In this document: piece by piece, positions 8,138-16,649 of the stretch
Layout: every line of letters starts with the position of its first letter
Position numbering within the stretch: the stretch's first letter is position 1
Translations under genes and position numbers: made by a program
Source: Anaerolineales bacterium
GTDB lineage: Bacteria > Chloroflexota > Anaerolineae > Anaerolineales > Villigracilaceae
NCBI GenBank assembly: GCA_014860745.1
Contig: JACZJC010000069.1
Coordinates: 1 to 64,000, forward strand
Length of the DNA stretch: 64,000 nt
Direction of reading: 5' to 3'
The notes under the pieces: model-generated
The model's database searches: none
Seen by the model: the letters and a program-made list of their open reading frames with translations, nothing else
Told to the model about the DNA's origin: nothing

Positions 8138-9325
8138 ATGCCCAAAATTCTTTATACTGCATTCGATATTGTACCAAGCCCCAAGGGGGCGTCGACCCAT
8201 ATTTTGCATAATATCCGCGGGCTGGTCAATGGGCAATTTGATGTGCATCTTATCACGCCTACCGACGGACTTCTACCCACCGAAGATACTATTGCAGGCG
8301 CGCGCGTTACCCGCATTCCGCAGGACCTCACTCAGAATTTTCTGGCACGCGCGGTTCATTTTGGAAAATCCGTTTCTGCACACCTTGCGCTTCACCCCGG
8401 CTATCAGGTCGTTCATTTTCGAAATATCTGGGATGGATTTCACATCGCCCGCAACAAAACAAAACTCGGCTACAAAACCCTTTTCGAGGTGAACGGGCTG
8501 CCCTCCATCGAACTCAAATATCATTACCCCGGCCTTGATTCTGAATTAATGGCGAAGATCAAGGAACAGGAAATCGCGACTTTGCACTTAAGCGATGCGA
8601 TCATCTGTCCCTCCCGTGTGACTCGCGATTACATCGCCTCGCTAGGACTTAACCCTTCGACTTCGCTCAGGACGCGCCGCAAGCTGGTGACGGTCATCCC
8701 GAACGGGGTCAGCCCTTCGGATTTTTCTGCAACCCCGTTACCGCACCGTGATGGGCGTGCGCCTGTCCTGCTTTACATTGGCACTCTTGCCGATTGGCAG
8801 GGATTGGATATCGTCATCAAGGCATTGCCCAAGATTCTCGAACAAAAGCCGGTTCATCTCCACATCGTCGGCCGTGGACGTTCACGCCAGCGCAAGATGC
8901 TTGCCAGGCAAATTCGGAAATTAGGCATCGAAGAACACGTTTTTGTCCAGCCTGCGGTGCCGCATCACGAAATTCCAGGGTTAATTGCAAATGCGGATAT
9001 TTGTGTAGCGCCGCTTGGCTTGAATGACCGCAATGTAACACAGGGAGCCTGCCCCATTAAGGTGTTGGAGTATATGGCGGGGGGGCGGCCTTTGCTGGCG
9101 TCGAACATGCCCATCGTCCGTGAGCTCGTCCGCGAAGATGTGGATGCCCTGTTGTTTTCCCCGAACGACCCCGATGACCTTGCCCGCCAGGCGCTGGCCT
9201 TGTTAAATGATTTTGACCTGTCGCAGCGACTGGCTGAATCCGCGTCTCAGCGTGTTTTAACGAATTTCACATGGCACCAATCTCAGAAGAAACTATTGAG
9301 AGTGTATGAGAAGTTGCTGGCATGA
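8138..9325 (+). CDS. Glycosyltransferase family 4
   Basis: 395 residues with a GT-B fold pattern. The N-terminal domain has the SPKGASTHI loop; the C-terminal domain has LLYIGTLADWQGLDIVIKALPKI and the donor-site region CVAPLGLNDRNVTQGACPIKVLEYMAGGRPLLAS, with the family's EX7E-like motif altered. The ATG at 8138 is preferred because it begins the first beta strand (PKILYTAFDIV). A short peptide NPSTSLRTR near residue 173 is encoded by a palindromic repeat and looks inserted. It is divergent from the propeller operon; acceptor unknown. Confidence 0.85.
   Translation: MPKILYTAFDIVPSPKGASTHILHNIRGLVNGQFDVHLITPTDGLLPTEDTIAGARVTRIPQDLTQNFLARAVHFGKSVSAHLALHPGYQVVHFRNIWDGFHIARNKTKLGYKTLFEVNGLPSIELKYHYPGLDSELMAKIKEQEIATLHLSDAIICPSRVTRDYIASLGLNPSTSLRTRRKLVTVIPNGVSPSDFSATPLPHRDGRAPVLLYIGTLADWQGLDIVIKALPKILEQKPVHLHIVGRGRSRQRKMLARQIRKLGIEEHVFVQPAVPHHEIPGLIANADICVAPLGLNDRNVTQGACPIKVLEYMAGGRPLLASNMPIVRELVREDVDALLFSPNDPDDLARQALALLNDFDLSQRLAESASQRVLTNFTWHQSQKKLLRVYEKLLA
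8653..8673. repeat. Short palindromic repeat inside a coding sequence
   Basis: CCCTTCGACTTCGCTCAGGAC resembles the short dispersed CCTTCGAC...GCTCAGGA repeats known from many bacterial genomes. Here it is in frame and encodes PSTSLRT within the glycosyltransferase, just before the conserved VIPNGV strand. Confidence 0.5.
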
Positions 9326-9420
9326 AATCTGACAGTTTTGCCGAAAAAAAATAAACTATTCTCCAAAGAAAGTCAATTATGCGATTAACAGGCGGGTTGC
9401 AGAAGGATTCTTGGCGCTTG

Positions 9421-11016
9421 TCAGTGTGCCAAATAAAGGTCGGAAAAGTTGGCTTCGCAAGGCGCCGTGGGTTCGCCGTAACATCTAAACCCCAATCTGC
9501 CTGTGATGAAAGGGTTGTCGGCATCATTGTATTCGATTACCTGGTTTCCATTCAGAGAAACCAGGATCTGCGTGCCTTTCGCCTCGACTAAAAGCTGGAC
9601 CCACTCGCCTCTCGCATAATCTGCCGCGAAAAATTCAGAAAATGTATGGTCACCTTGAACGCGCTTGGCCAGAAATAATCCCGGATTGCCGCCTTCGCTT
9701 CCACGCGGAATGAAAATGATCAAATAGCCGTTTTTCCCATCGTCACTCATGCGAATGGCGAGACTGGCTTCACGGGTTAAAGCCTGGACGTTCGCTGCAA
9801 ATGTAAAATCTGAATACTTCTCCTTGAACAGATAAAGAGCGTCGCCGTCGAATGAAGCGGTCCTGCCGTAAATCAGCCCATCGTTGTCCGGGCCGGTCCA
9901 GCTGCCGCCGATCGCCTCCCAATCTGGGACGAGTTCATTCGTCGGTTGGATCGGAAACTCCTGGGTTGGTATGACTTCGGAAGGAGGAACTATTGGGGTA
10001 TTTGTCTGCTCTTGATTCATAAGTTTCGAGCCAAATCCAAAAACTGCAAGGGGAGCGGCGATAAGTATCAAGCATAAAGTTACCAGACCCAACGCGCCCC
10101 ATACCCACCTGCCCGCCTCTTGTGGCTTTGGTTTGCCGGTTAACGGTTGAATTTGTGTTTTTGCACCTTGATGTTGATTGGAAACGGCGGGGGCGTTTGG
10201 TATGGCTGACTCCAATGCCTCGATCAACTCATCAGCGCTTTGATAGCGATCCTGCGGGCTTTTCGCGAGAGCCTTCTGAATCGCCAGTTCAACGGCTTCC
10301 GGCAGCTCTGGGTTAAGCGTTCGCGAAGGCGGCAAGGGGTCTTGGATGTGTTTGAATATTACTGCGATGGGTGTTTCAGCTCTGTAGGGGACTCGGCCGG
10401 TCGCCATTTCGTAGAAGATAATGCCGAGGGAATAGAGATCGCTTCGAGCGTCCACTTTCTGGCCGGAGCCCTGTTCCGGCGACATATAAGCAGGCGTTCC
10501 GAGGATGGTTCCAGAGCTGGTCAGGTTCACCGAGTCTTCGGTGACATGTGCCAGACCAAAATCTGCCAGCAGGCAGTTCCCGCTTTCGTCAATTAATACA
10601 TTGCTGGGCTTGACATCGCGATGAATCAAACCGCGAGCATGTGCATAACTGAGTGCCTCGCCGATTTGCGTGACAACCTGTCGTATGCGCTGTAGTGGCA
10701 AGGGTTTGCCCGTTAAGGAGTCCGTCAGGGTTCCACTTTGCACAAATGGCATCACGAGATAGGTATACCCTTCGGCCTGGCCGTAGTCAAAAACGGGCAG
10801 AATATGAGGGTGTTGAAGTTGTGCCAGTAGCTTTGCTTCGCGTTTAAAGCGGGCGATAAACAAAGGGTTATCCGCAAACGTACGCGGCAGAATTTTGAGA
10901 GCAACATATCGTTCCATTGCGGGCTGATAGGCTTTGTAAACGGCTGCCATTCCCCCTTCGCCGAGCGGAGCAATAATTTGATAAGGGCCAAATTGCCTGC
11001 CAGTAAGGTCTTCCAT
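9421..11016 (-). CDS. Receptor-like Ser/Thr protein kinase with extracellular concanavalin-like domain
   Basis: 531 residues. Kinase domain at 12-270: GEGGMAAVY glycine loop, Lys41, HRDVKPSN with Asp134, DFG at 152-154, and GTPAYMSPEQ. A membrane segment follows near 310-335 (WGALGLVTLCLILIAAPLAVFGFG). Outside lies a Thr/Pro linker and a beta-rich LamG/DUF1080-like domain (about 365-530; ...FAANVQALTREASLAIRMSDDG...GRLGFRCYGE). Hanks-type kinases of this layout sense cell-wall or sugar ligands and phosphorylate cytoplasmic targets. AGGTGAGAG precedes the ATG. All catalytic residues are present, so it should be active. Confidence 0.93.
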   Translation of the reverse strand: MEDLTGRQFGPYQIIAPLGEGGMAAVYKAYQPAMERYVALKILPRTFADNPLFIARFKREAKLLAQLQHPHILPVFDYGQAEGYTYLVMPFVQSGTLTDSLTGKPLPLQRIRQVVTQIGEALSYAHARGLIHRDVKPSNVLIDESGNCLLADFGLAHVTEDSVNLTSSGTILGTPAYMSPEQGSGQKVDARSDLYSLGIIFYEMATGRVPYRAETPIAVIFKHIQDPLPPSRTLNPELPEAVELAIQKALAKSPQDRYQSADELIEALESAIPNAPAVSNQHQGAKTQIQPLTGKPKPQEAGRWVWGALGLVTLCLILIAAPLAVFGFGSKLMNQEQTNTPIVPPSEVIPTQEFPIQPTNELVPDWEAIGGSWTGPDNDGLIYGRTASFDGDALYLFKEKYSDFTFAANVQALTREASLAIRMSDDGKNGYLIIFIPRGSEGGNPGLFLAKRVQGDHTFSEFFAADYARGEWVQLLVEAKGTQILVSLNGNQVIEYNDADNPFITGRLGFRCYGEPTAPCEANFSDLYLAH

Positions 11017-11123
11017 CTCTCACCTCGCGCTACTTCGGCTGTCTGTCTGAATCTTATTCTGATGTAAAGTTGGTTGCTTGTCAATACTCCTGACATTCTC
11101 GCGGTGATTATTTCCATTTGTCA

Positions 11124-11918
11124 CTAAGCCTGGTCTGCGCTGCTCCACCAATAATATGTGGCGGCGAGACTGATGCCGCATGCAATAAAAACGATTATGT
11201 AACTGTGCAGACCCAGCAAATCCACCCGTGGACCTGCCGCCCCGCTGAACATTGCCGGCACAGACCATGGAAACCAATCTCCCCAGCCAGTGATGACCGC
11301 GATTTGAGCAAGAGCAACAGTAAGGATCGTCCATCCGAACGGCGGCAGAAATCCGCGGCCAGCGCTGGCGATGAATGCCACGAAAGGCAGGAGGGCTATA
11401 GTGAGAATCGCCGAACCGAGCACATCAACAAATGCCGATTGAAGCAGTGCAGTTGACCAGCCCGGGATATCGACAAGACTCCCTACCCCAAGTCCGAGAA
11501 CAAAAATGAAAAGGGACAGCGCCAGTGTCCACAAAGCAATAACAATGAATTTTGCAGAGATGATCGTCTCGCGCGAGGTTGGCAGCGCCAGCAATTCTTT
11601 TGCGGTTCTGTCGGAGAATTCGCGCCCAAAGACCCATGCGGTGATGATGGCGAATAGTATTGCGCCCCCTACTGCCACTGCCTGCGACAAAATATTAAAG
11701 AACGTTGGCCAGTCTGCTACGCCTGCGAGAAGCTGGGCTTTGGTGCTGATCAATCCCATCGATTTTGCGGCCTCGGGGTCTTTCAGGATGATCATGAACA
11801 ACCCGCCAACCAATGGCGCAATGGAAAACCCAAGCGCGGTAAAGAATGGTACTTTCGACCGTCGCATTTTCAATGTCTCAGCCCAGAAGGCGGATGAAAA
11901 GTTTTCCATTATGCTCAT
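11124..11918 (-). CDS. ABC-2 type transporter permease
   Basis: 264 residues with six hydrophobic segments and an FGREFSDRTAKELLALPTSR stretch near residue 98, typical of the cytoplasmic coupling loop of ABC-2 permeases. Its ATG overlaps the stop of the upstream ATPase gene by four bases (ATGA), so the two form one transporter. Substrate cannot be deduced; antibiotic, lipid or peptide export are usual for this family. Confidence 0.88.
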   Translation of the reverse strand: MSIMENFSSAFWAETLKMRRSKVPFFTALGFSIAPLVGGLFMIILKDPEAAKSMGLISTKAQLLAGVADWPTFFNILSQAVAVGGAILFAIITAWVFGREFSDRTAKELLALPTSRETIISAKFIVIALWTLALSLFIFVLGLGVGSLVDIPGWSTALLQSAFVDVLGSAILTIALLPFVAFIASAGRGFLPPFGWTILTVALAQIAVITGWGDWFPWSVPAMFSGAAGPRVDLLGLHSYIIVFIACGISLAATYYWWSSADQA

Positions 11919-12814
11919 TTTGTCAGCCTCAAAAAGTGTTCTTCCAGATTTTCCTGTTCAATTGCAAGATGGGTTGGAGGTATTCCTGCATTCACCAAAA
12001 TGGTTGCGATCATTTCTGGCGTTTCCACTGCGCGTGGGTCCTTGATCGCAATTCGTCCATCTTGAGTTGACAGCCCTTCATAATCCACAAGGACCTTGCA
12101 CGCTTTTTCAAGGTCACGCGTGCCGATCATCAATTGCTTTGCGCGGAGTTCTTCCAAACGAGCCGCATCCAGTTCCTCGATCAATTCGCCTTTGTGAATG
12201 ATTCCGATCCTGTCAGCGAGCAGGTCCACTTCGCTGAGAATATGGCTGGACATAAAAACCGTTGTCCCGTTTTTCCGCGCCAGGGAGGTCAACAACTCGC
12301 GAATCTCCACGATACCTGCCGGGTCAAGCCCATTGGTGGGTTCATCCAAAATTAACAACTCGGGGTTATGAAGCAGCGCCCGCGCCAGCCCAAGGCGTTG
12401 GAAATTGCCGCTCGAAAGCGTGCCAGCTTTACGGTCCACATAGGAGGCGATGGAAAGTTTGTCCATTACTTTATCGACAACCTTCTGATTTTTGATTCCA
12501 TGAAGTCGTCTTGCAACATCCAGGTTTTCACGAACGGATAGGTCTGGGTAGGCGGCCGGACTCTCGACGAGATGCCCAACCCGATCCCAGGGTCCGCTTC
12601 CGTGTGGACCGATGACCTGATCCAGCACTTTGATATTTCCTCCGCCCGGGCGGATCATCCCAAGCAGCGCGCGAATGGTGGTGGTTTTCCCCGCACCATT
12701 GAGACCAAGAAAGCCGTAAATCTCGCCGCGTTTTACCCGCAGGTTGACCTTATTCAAGGCTTGCACCTCGCCATAATTTTTGGATAAATTGGTTGTTTCG
12801 ATTGCGTACGACAT
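11915..12814 (-). CDS. ABC transporter ATP-binding protein
   Basis: 299 residues. Walker A GLNGAGKT at 37-44, a signature motif LSSGN in place of LSGGQ, and Walker B LLILDEP, followed by the D-loop and switch His in SSHILSE. The C-terminal 80 residues are the accessory domain of the CcmA/DrrA/NatA type. The start at 12814 is supported by GGAG nine bases upstream. The frame stays open upstream to a GTG at about 13051, adding some 80 non-ABC residues; I do not include them. It energises the ABC-2 permease downstream. Confidence 0.9.
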   Translation of the reverse strand: MSYAIETTNLSKNYGEVQALNKVNLRVKRGEIYGFLGLNGAGKTTTIRALLGMIRPGGGNIKVLDQVIGPHGSGPWDRVGHLVESPAAYPDLSVRENLDVARRLHGIKNQKVVDKVMDKLSIASYVDRKAGTLSSGNFQRLGLARALLHNPELLILDEPTNGLDPAGIVEIRELLTSLARKNGTTVFMSSHILSEVDLLADRIGIIHKGELIEELDAARLEELRAKQLMIGTRDLEKACKVLVDYEGLSTQDGRIAIKDPRAVETPEMIATILVNAGIPPTHLAIEQENLEEHFLRLTK

Positions 12815-13074
12815 TTTTTTCTCCAATGATATACATCGCGACGAGATCATCATCACATTCATGGATTCTTCATAGGCGCTCTCGCCGAGGTCTTCACGGT
12901 GCAGGCTCATGAAAAACAGACTCTTGATGAGATTGCCGATCACGAGCGGCGAGACCTTGACTGTGATCCCTTCGCGTTTTATCTTTTTGTCCTCTGGAAT
13001 TCCCCCGGTAGTAATTTTAGATCACTGGGCAGTCTGTCCCGTCGTTTATTGAGAATCAACCGCACCTTGGTTAA
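12815..13074 (-). other. Gap with an open frame continuing into the ABC ATPase gene
   Basis: The minus frame upstream of the ATPase start is open back to about 13051 and reads ...VSPLVIGNLIKSLFFMSLHREDLGESAYEE... Its amino-acid make-up is protein-like, but no start with a good ribosome site and no known domain is seen. It may be a remnant of a regulator gene or an N-terminal extension. Confidence 0.3.
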
Positions 13075-13914
13075 TCATTCTTTCCCTTCGATCAAATATC
13101 TTTTCACATCGCCGCCCGTGAAAGCCCCATCCAAGACGATATCATACCCGCCGAGATTTCTGATTTCATCATACATCGTGGAGGCCTTTGCCAGCAGTGA
13201 ACGGAAGATAAAAGGCCCAAAACTGACACGGTTGATACTGAGTTGCTGCAATTCTTTCAGGCTGGCGGTCTTGGGTGTGGCGAGGACATTGATGGGGGCT
13301 TTGATCTGTTTTCGCAGGATGAGGAGCGTTTCTTTATCGCCGCGGCCGATTGGGTAGACACAGTCCGCACCAGCCTGTAGATAGGCGTTGGCGCGGATGA
13401 TGGCATCTTCTATCCGTTCCTTTTCGGAGGTGAAACCTTCCGCGAAGAAACTGTCAGTGCGGGCGTTGATGACAAGGTGAATTCCCTTCCTCTCGGCAGC
13501 CTCTCGGATTACCTTGATGCGTTCGATTTGTTCGGAGATGGGGCGCAGGTGAGAACTGTGGTCCTGGCCATCTTCGAAGTTGATTCCCACTGCGCCGGTA
13601 TCGAGCAGTCGTAAGGTATTCTCCTGCAGGCCCTCGAGAGTGTCAGAATAGCCCGCTTCGAAGTCTGCGGTGACAGGAACATTTACACTGCGGACGATTC
13701 TCGCAACCATGTCCAACATGGTATCCAGTTGGATTTGTTCGCCGTCGGAATAGCCCAGGGATTCAGCGATGGCTGCGCTGGCAGTGGCGACGGCAGGAAA
13801 GCCCTTTGCCTCCAGCATCCTTGCGCCGATAGGATTCCACACATTTGGAAGAATTAATAAATTTCCGTCATTGTGCAGAGCCAGCAAGGTCTGGGCTTTG
13901 GCAGACTGGGTCAT
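13075..13914 (-). CDS. Isocitrate lyase/PEP mutase superfamily enzyme
   Basis: 279 residues with a TIM-barrel of the PEP mutase group: LPNVWNPIGARMLEAKGFPAVAT, then VTADFEAGYSD (Mg-binding Asp/Glu region), GINFEDGQ and NARTDSFF. The KKCGH-type isocitrate lyase signature is absent, so it is closer to 2,3-dimethylmalate/oxaloacetate-hydrolase or phosphonopyruvate-type enzymes that make or break a C-C or C-P bond next to a carboxylate. AAAGGAAA precedes the ATG. It starts 11 bases after the CDF exporter gene and may be in its operon, though no functional link is clear. Confidence 0.85.
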   Translation of the reverse strand: MTQSAKAQTLLALHNDGNLLILPNVWNPIGARMLEAKGFPAVATASAAIAESLGYSDGEQIQLDTMLDMVARIVRSVNVPVTADFEAGYSDTLEGLQENTLRLLDTGAVGINFEDGQDHSSHLRPISEQIERIKVIREAAERKGIHLVINARTDSFFAEGFTSEKERIEDAIIRANAYLQAGADCVYPIGRGDKETLLILRKQIKAPINVLATPKTASLKELQQLSINRVSFGPFIFRSLLAKASTMYDEIRNLGGYDIVLDGAFTGGDVKRYLIEGKE

Positions 13915-13925
13915 AATATTTCCTT

Positions 13926-14861
13926 TTATTTATGGGTGTGGTGATGTTCGTTGATGAGGCAATACAACCCGTTCGATTGGCAGCCTTCGCATTCCAGCTG
14001 GAGGGTGGCATGTTGGATGTTGTAGCCATGAGTAAGCAGTTCATTGATGTTCTGCTGGATGCTAACACCTTCTCCAATGGAGACATTGTCTATCACCACG
14101 TGGGCCGAAAGCATTCGCAGGCTTTCGCTGATGCTCCACACATGCAGGTCGTGGACATCTCGCACCCCGTCCACTTTGCGGATTTCAGATACCATCGTAG
14201 ACATATCAATATGTTCTGGTGTGCTTTCCAGCAGGATGTGAATGGTCTGCCGCAATACCTTCCAGGCATTGTAGAGGATGAATCCGCCAATCAGGATGCT
14301 GACGAATGGGTCGAGCCAGTTCCATGCGGTGAAAGCGATGATGATGCCGGCGGCCACCGCGCCGAGCGTTGACAGGACGTCGCCCATGAGATGCAGGAAT
14401 GTGCTGCGTAAATTGAGATCGTGTTCGCTTCCTTTGTGGACCAGCCAGGCTGTGCCTGCGTTGACGAGGAAGGCTACAGCGCCGACTCCTATCAGAATGC
14501 CAGAATCAACTACGGGCGGAGTCAGGAGGCGTTTCCAGGCTTCGTAAAAGATCCCAAAGGCGATCAAAATCAGGGTCGTGGAATTGACCAGGGCCACGAG
14601 AATCCCGACTCGATGGTAGCCGAAGGTCTTGCCTGCGTTGGCAGGTTTCGCGGCGATGCGAAGTGCATACCAGCTTAATCCGAGTGCGACGACATCCGTG
14701 AAGTTGTGTGCAGCATCGGTCAGCAGTGCGAGACTGTTGCTGAAAATTCCCGCAAAGATTTCGACGATAACGAATGCCGCCGTCAGGCTCAAAGATAAGG
14801 CGAGGCGTTTTGTGGTTTGTGCGGCGAGGTCGCCGACATGGGAGTGTGTGTGGCTTTGCAT
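13926..14861 (-). CDS. Cation diffusion facilitator (Zn/Co/Cd-type) metal exporter
   Basis: 311 residues with six membrane helices (about 20-205) and a cytoplasmic ferredoxin-like domain (215-300). The metal site motifs DAAHNFTD and HLMGDVLST match the HxxxD patterns of CzcD/ZitB proteins. His clusters at both ends (QSHTHSH and NEHHHTHK) probably collect metal. It follows the ArsR gene by three bases, so it is induced when ArsR releases its operator. Role: proton-coupled export of Zn(II) or similar ions. Confidence 0.94.
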   Translation of the reverse strand: MQSHTHSHVGDLAAQTTKRLALSLSLTAAFVIVEIFAGIFSNSLALLTDAAHNFTDVVALGLSWYALRIAAKPANAGKTFGYHRVGILVALVNSTTLILIAFGIFYEAWKRLLTPPVVDSGILIGVGAVAFLVNAGTAWLVHKGSEHDLNLRSTFLHLMGDVLSTLGAVAAGIIIAFTAWNWLDPFVSILIGGFILYNAWKVLRQTIHILLESTPEHIDMSTMVSEIRKVDGVRDVHDLHVWSISESLRMLSAHVVIDNVSIGEGVSIQQNINELLTHGYNIQHATLQLECEGCQSNGLYCLINEHHHTHK

Positions 14862-14864
14862 TGT

Positions 14865-15155
14865 TTACCCGTGTTGCACGTGATCGAGTCCCAATGTGAA
14901 CAGGCGTGAGACATGATCGTCGTCGATGGAGTAGAAGACTTGCCTGCCCGATTTGCGCGGGCGGACGAGATGCATTTGGCGCAGCCCGCGCAGTTGATGG
15001 GAAACAGCGGATTCGGTCATGCCGAGACCATCCGCGAGTGCGTGAACGCTCATTTCCCCGTCCATCAGCTGTGCGATGATGCGGATGCGGCTCGCGTCGC
15101 TGAGGGCGCTGAAGAGTTCGGCAAGTTTAATGGCTCGAAGTTCACTGAGTTTCAT
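14865..15155 (-). CDS. ArsR/SmtB-family metal-responsive repressor
   Basis: 96 residues. The winged helix is clear: LSDASRIRIIAQLMDGEMSVHALADGLGMTESAVSHQLRGLRQMHLVRPRKSGRQVFYSIDDDH. The C-terminal helix DDHVSRLFTLGLDHVQHG carries Asp and His residues as in the alpha5 zinc sites of SmtB/CzrA. The ATG at 15155 is chosen; an earlier in-frame ATG at 15173 lies within the operator. No ribosome site is visible and a TATATT box ends five bases upstream, so the mRNA may be leaderless. It should repress itself and the CDF exporter. Confidence 0.92.
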   Translation of the reverse strand: MKLSELRAIKLAELFSALSDASRIRIIAQLMDGEMSVHALADGLGMTESAVSHQLRGLRQMHLVRPRKSGRQVFYSIDDDHVSRLFTLGLDHVQHG

Positions 15156-15160
15156 GGTTG

Positions 15161-15186
15161 AATATATGAACAACTATTCATATATT
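15161..15186. promoter_or_regulatory. 12-2-12 ArsR/SmtB operator
   Basis: Two 12-base arms, AATATATGAACA and TATTCATATATT, flank a 2-base centre and match with one mismatch. Spacing and AT-rich ATATGAA half-sites are those of SmtB/CzrA operators. It overlaps the expected -10 of the ArsR-CDF operon. Confidence 0.85.
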
Positions 15187-15192
15187 ATTCCT

Positions 15193-15232
15193 AAAAAGGA
15201 GATGTGTCAATATGATTTTTGACACATCTCCT
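15193..15232 (-). terminator. Intrinsic terminator of the second feoB operon
   Basis: On the minus strand AGGAGATGTGTCAA and TTGACACATCTCCT form a 14-bp stem around an 8-base loop, followed by TTTTT. It lies after the feoB membrane gene and isolates the ArsR operon. Confidence 0.9.
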
Positions 15233-15244
15233 CTCGCTTTTGGG

Positions 15245-16648
15245 TTAAACCCAGCCGAGTAATCTTGCTGTGCTGGCCGTGAAGAGGGTGACGAGTATCG
15301 CGGTCCCAAGCGTGATCACCACGCTGAGGGTTGCCCATTTGAGCGATTTGGTCTCTTTGTAGATCGTCATAATGGTCGTCGCGCATGGATTGTGCAAGAG
15401 AGCGAACAGCATCAAATTTACAGCAGTTAACATGGTCCAGCCGTTGCCGTGGACAAGTAGATCGTAGATCGCCGTGCTGGATGAAGGTCCGTCGATCATC
15501 ATGCCTGCGCCCATATACACCATCATCATGGTCGGCACAACGATCTCGTTTGCGGGAATGGCGATGATATAGGCAAGCAGGATCACGCCGTCGAGGCCGA
15601 GCAATAATCCAAAAGGATTTAGCCAATCTGCGATCACGCGCGCAAGATTTGAATCGCCTGTGTGAATATTGGCAAGTATCCAAATAAGCGCACCTGCGGG
15701 AGCGGCAGTCTGCATGGCGCGCCAGAGAACAAAGATGGTGCGGTCAATCAGGGATGTGTACAAGATGCGGCCAAAATTCGGCTTGCGATAAGGTGGAAGC
15801 TCAAGCGTGAAAGCGGATGCTTCGCCTTTGAGCACGGTTCGGGAGAGGATCCATGACATGAGAAATGTGAACGCCACCCCGATTAGTACCACGCCGACGA
15901 CGGATCCAGCCGCGATGACCGACGAGGTGAACCCGCTAAAGCCTGCTGCAACAAAGACCGTGCCCAGCATGATAAGTGTGGGGAACCGTCCATTACAGGG
16001 TACGAAGTTATTCGTGAGGATGGCGATCAATCGTTCGCGCGGAGAGTCAATCACACGGGTTGCAATGACGCCAGCCGCGTTGCAGCCGAACCCCATGGCC
16101 ATGGTCAGGGATTGTTTGCCGTGTGCGCCTGTCTTTTTGAACATCCAATCGAGGTTGAAGGCAACTCGGGGGAGGTAGCCGAGGTCTTCAAGAAAAGTGA
16201 AGGCAGGGAAGAAGATCGCCATCGGGGGAAGCATGACGCTGATGACCCAAGCGAGGCCGAGATAGACGCCATCCCAAATGAAGCCCGTGATCCACCATGG
16301 GATGAATCCAAGTGAATTGAAGAAATTTCGGCCGATATCGCCGATGCCGAAAAGAATATTCGCAATCGCGTCCGATGCCACGTTTGCCCCGGAGACCGTC
16401 AGCCAGATGATCAGGGCGAGCAAAATCAACATAATGGGCAGGCCCGTGATCGGCGAGGTGACGAGGCGGTCTATTTTTTGGTCGAAATCATAGCGTTTGT
16501 TATCCGTTGTTTTGACCGCGCGTTTGGCGATATATTCCGCTTCGGTATAAAGCGATTTGACGATCTCGTCGCGGAAACCGGAAGAAAGGCTGTTGCGAAG
16601 GGATTCAGCTTTTGCGAGGATGTCGTTTGGATTCATTTCCGTCGTCAT
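15245..16648 (-). CDS. feoB: FeoB-type membrane domain, variant class (locus 2)
   Basis: 467 residues starting at the ATG at 16648 (TAA-T-ATG junction with the G-domain gene). A short soluble helix leads into the permease. Conserved stretches are GYLPRVAFNLDW, GAHGKQSLTMAMGFGCNAAGV, RVIDSPRERL and NNFVPCNGRFPT. These differ from classical FeoB: MSCSARLPVY is replaced by VPCNGRFPT. This variant class occurs beside ordinary FeoB in other bacteria; its metal could be Fe(II) or Mn(II). The GDI helices are in the other chain, unlike locus 1. An in-frame extension upstream of 16648 has non-protein-like composition and was left out. Confidence 0.9.
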   Translation of the reverse strand: MTTEMNPNDILAKAESLRNSLSSGFRDEIVKSLYTEAEYIAKRAVKTTDNKRYDFDQKIDRLVTSPITGLPIMLILLALIIWLTVSGANVASDAIANILFGIGDIGRNFFNSLGFIPWWITGFIWDGVYLGLAWVISVMLPPMAIFFPAFTFLEDLGYLPRVAFNLDWMFKKTGAHGKQSLTMAMGFGCNAAGVIATRVIDSPRERLIAILTNNFVPCNGRFPTLIMLGTVFVAAGFSGFTSSVIAAGSVVGVVLIGVAFTFLMSWILSRTVLKGEASAFTLELPPYRKPNFGRILYTSLIDRTIFVLWRAMQTAAPAGALIWILANIHTGDSNLARVIADWLNPFGLLLGLDGVILLAYIIAIPANEIVVPTMMMVYMGAGMMIDGPSSSTAIYDLLVHGNGWTMLTAVNLMLFALLHNPCATTIMTIYKETKSLKWATLSVVITLGTAILVTLFTASTARLLGWV

Positions 16649-16649
16649 A

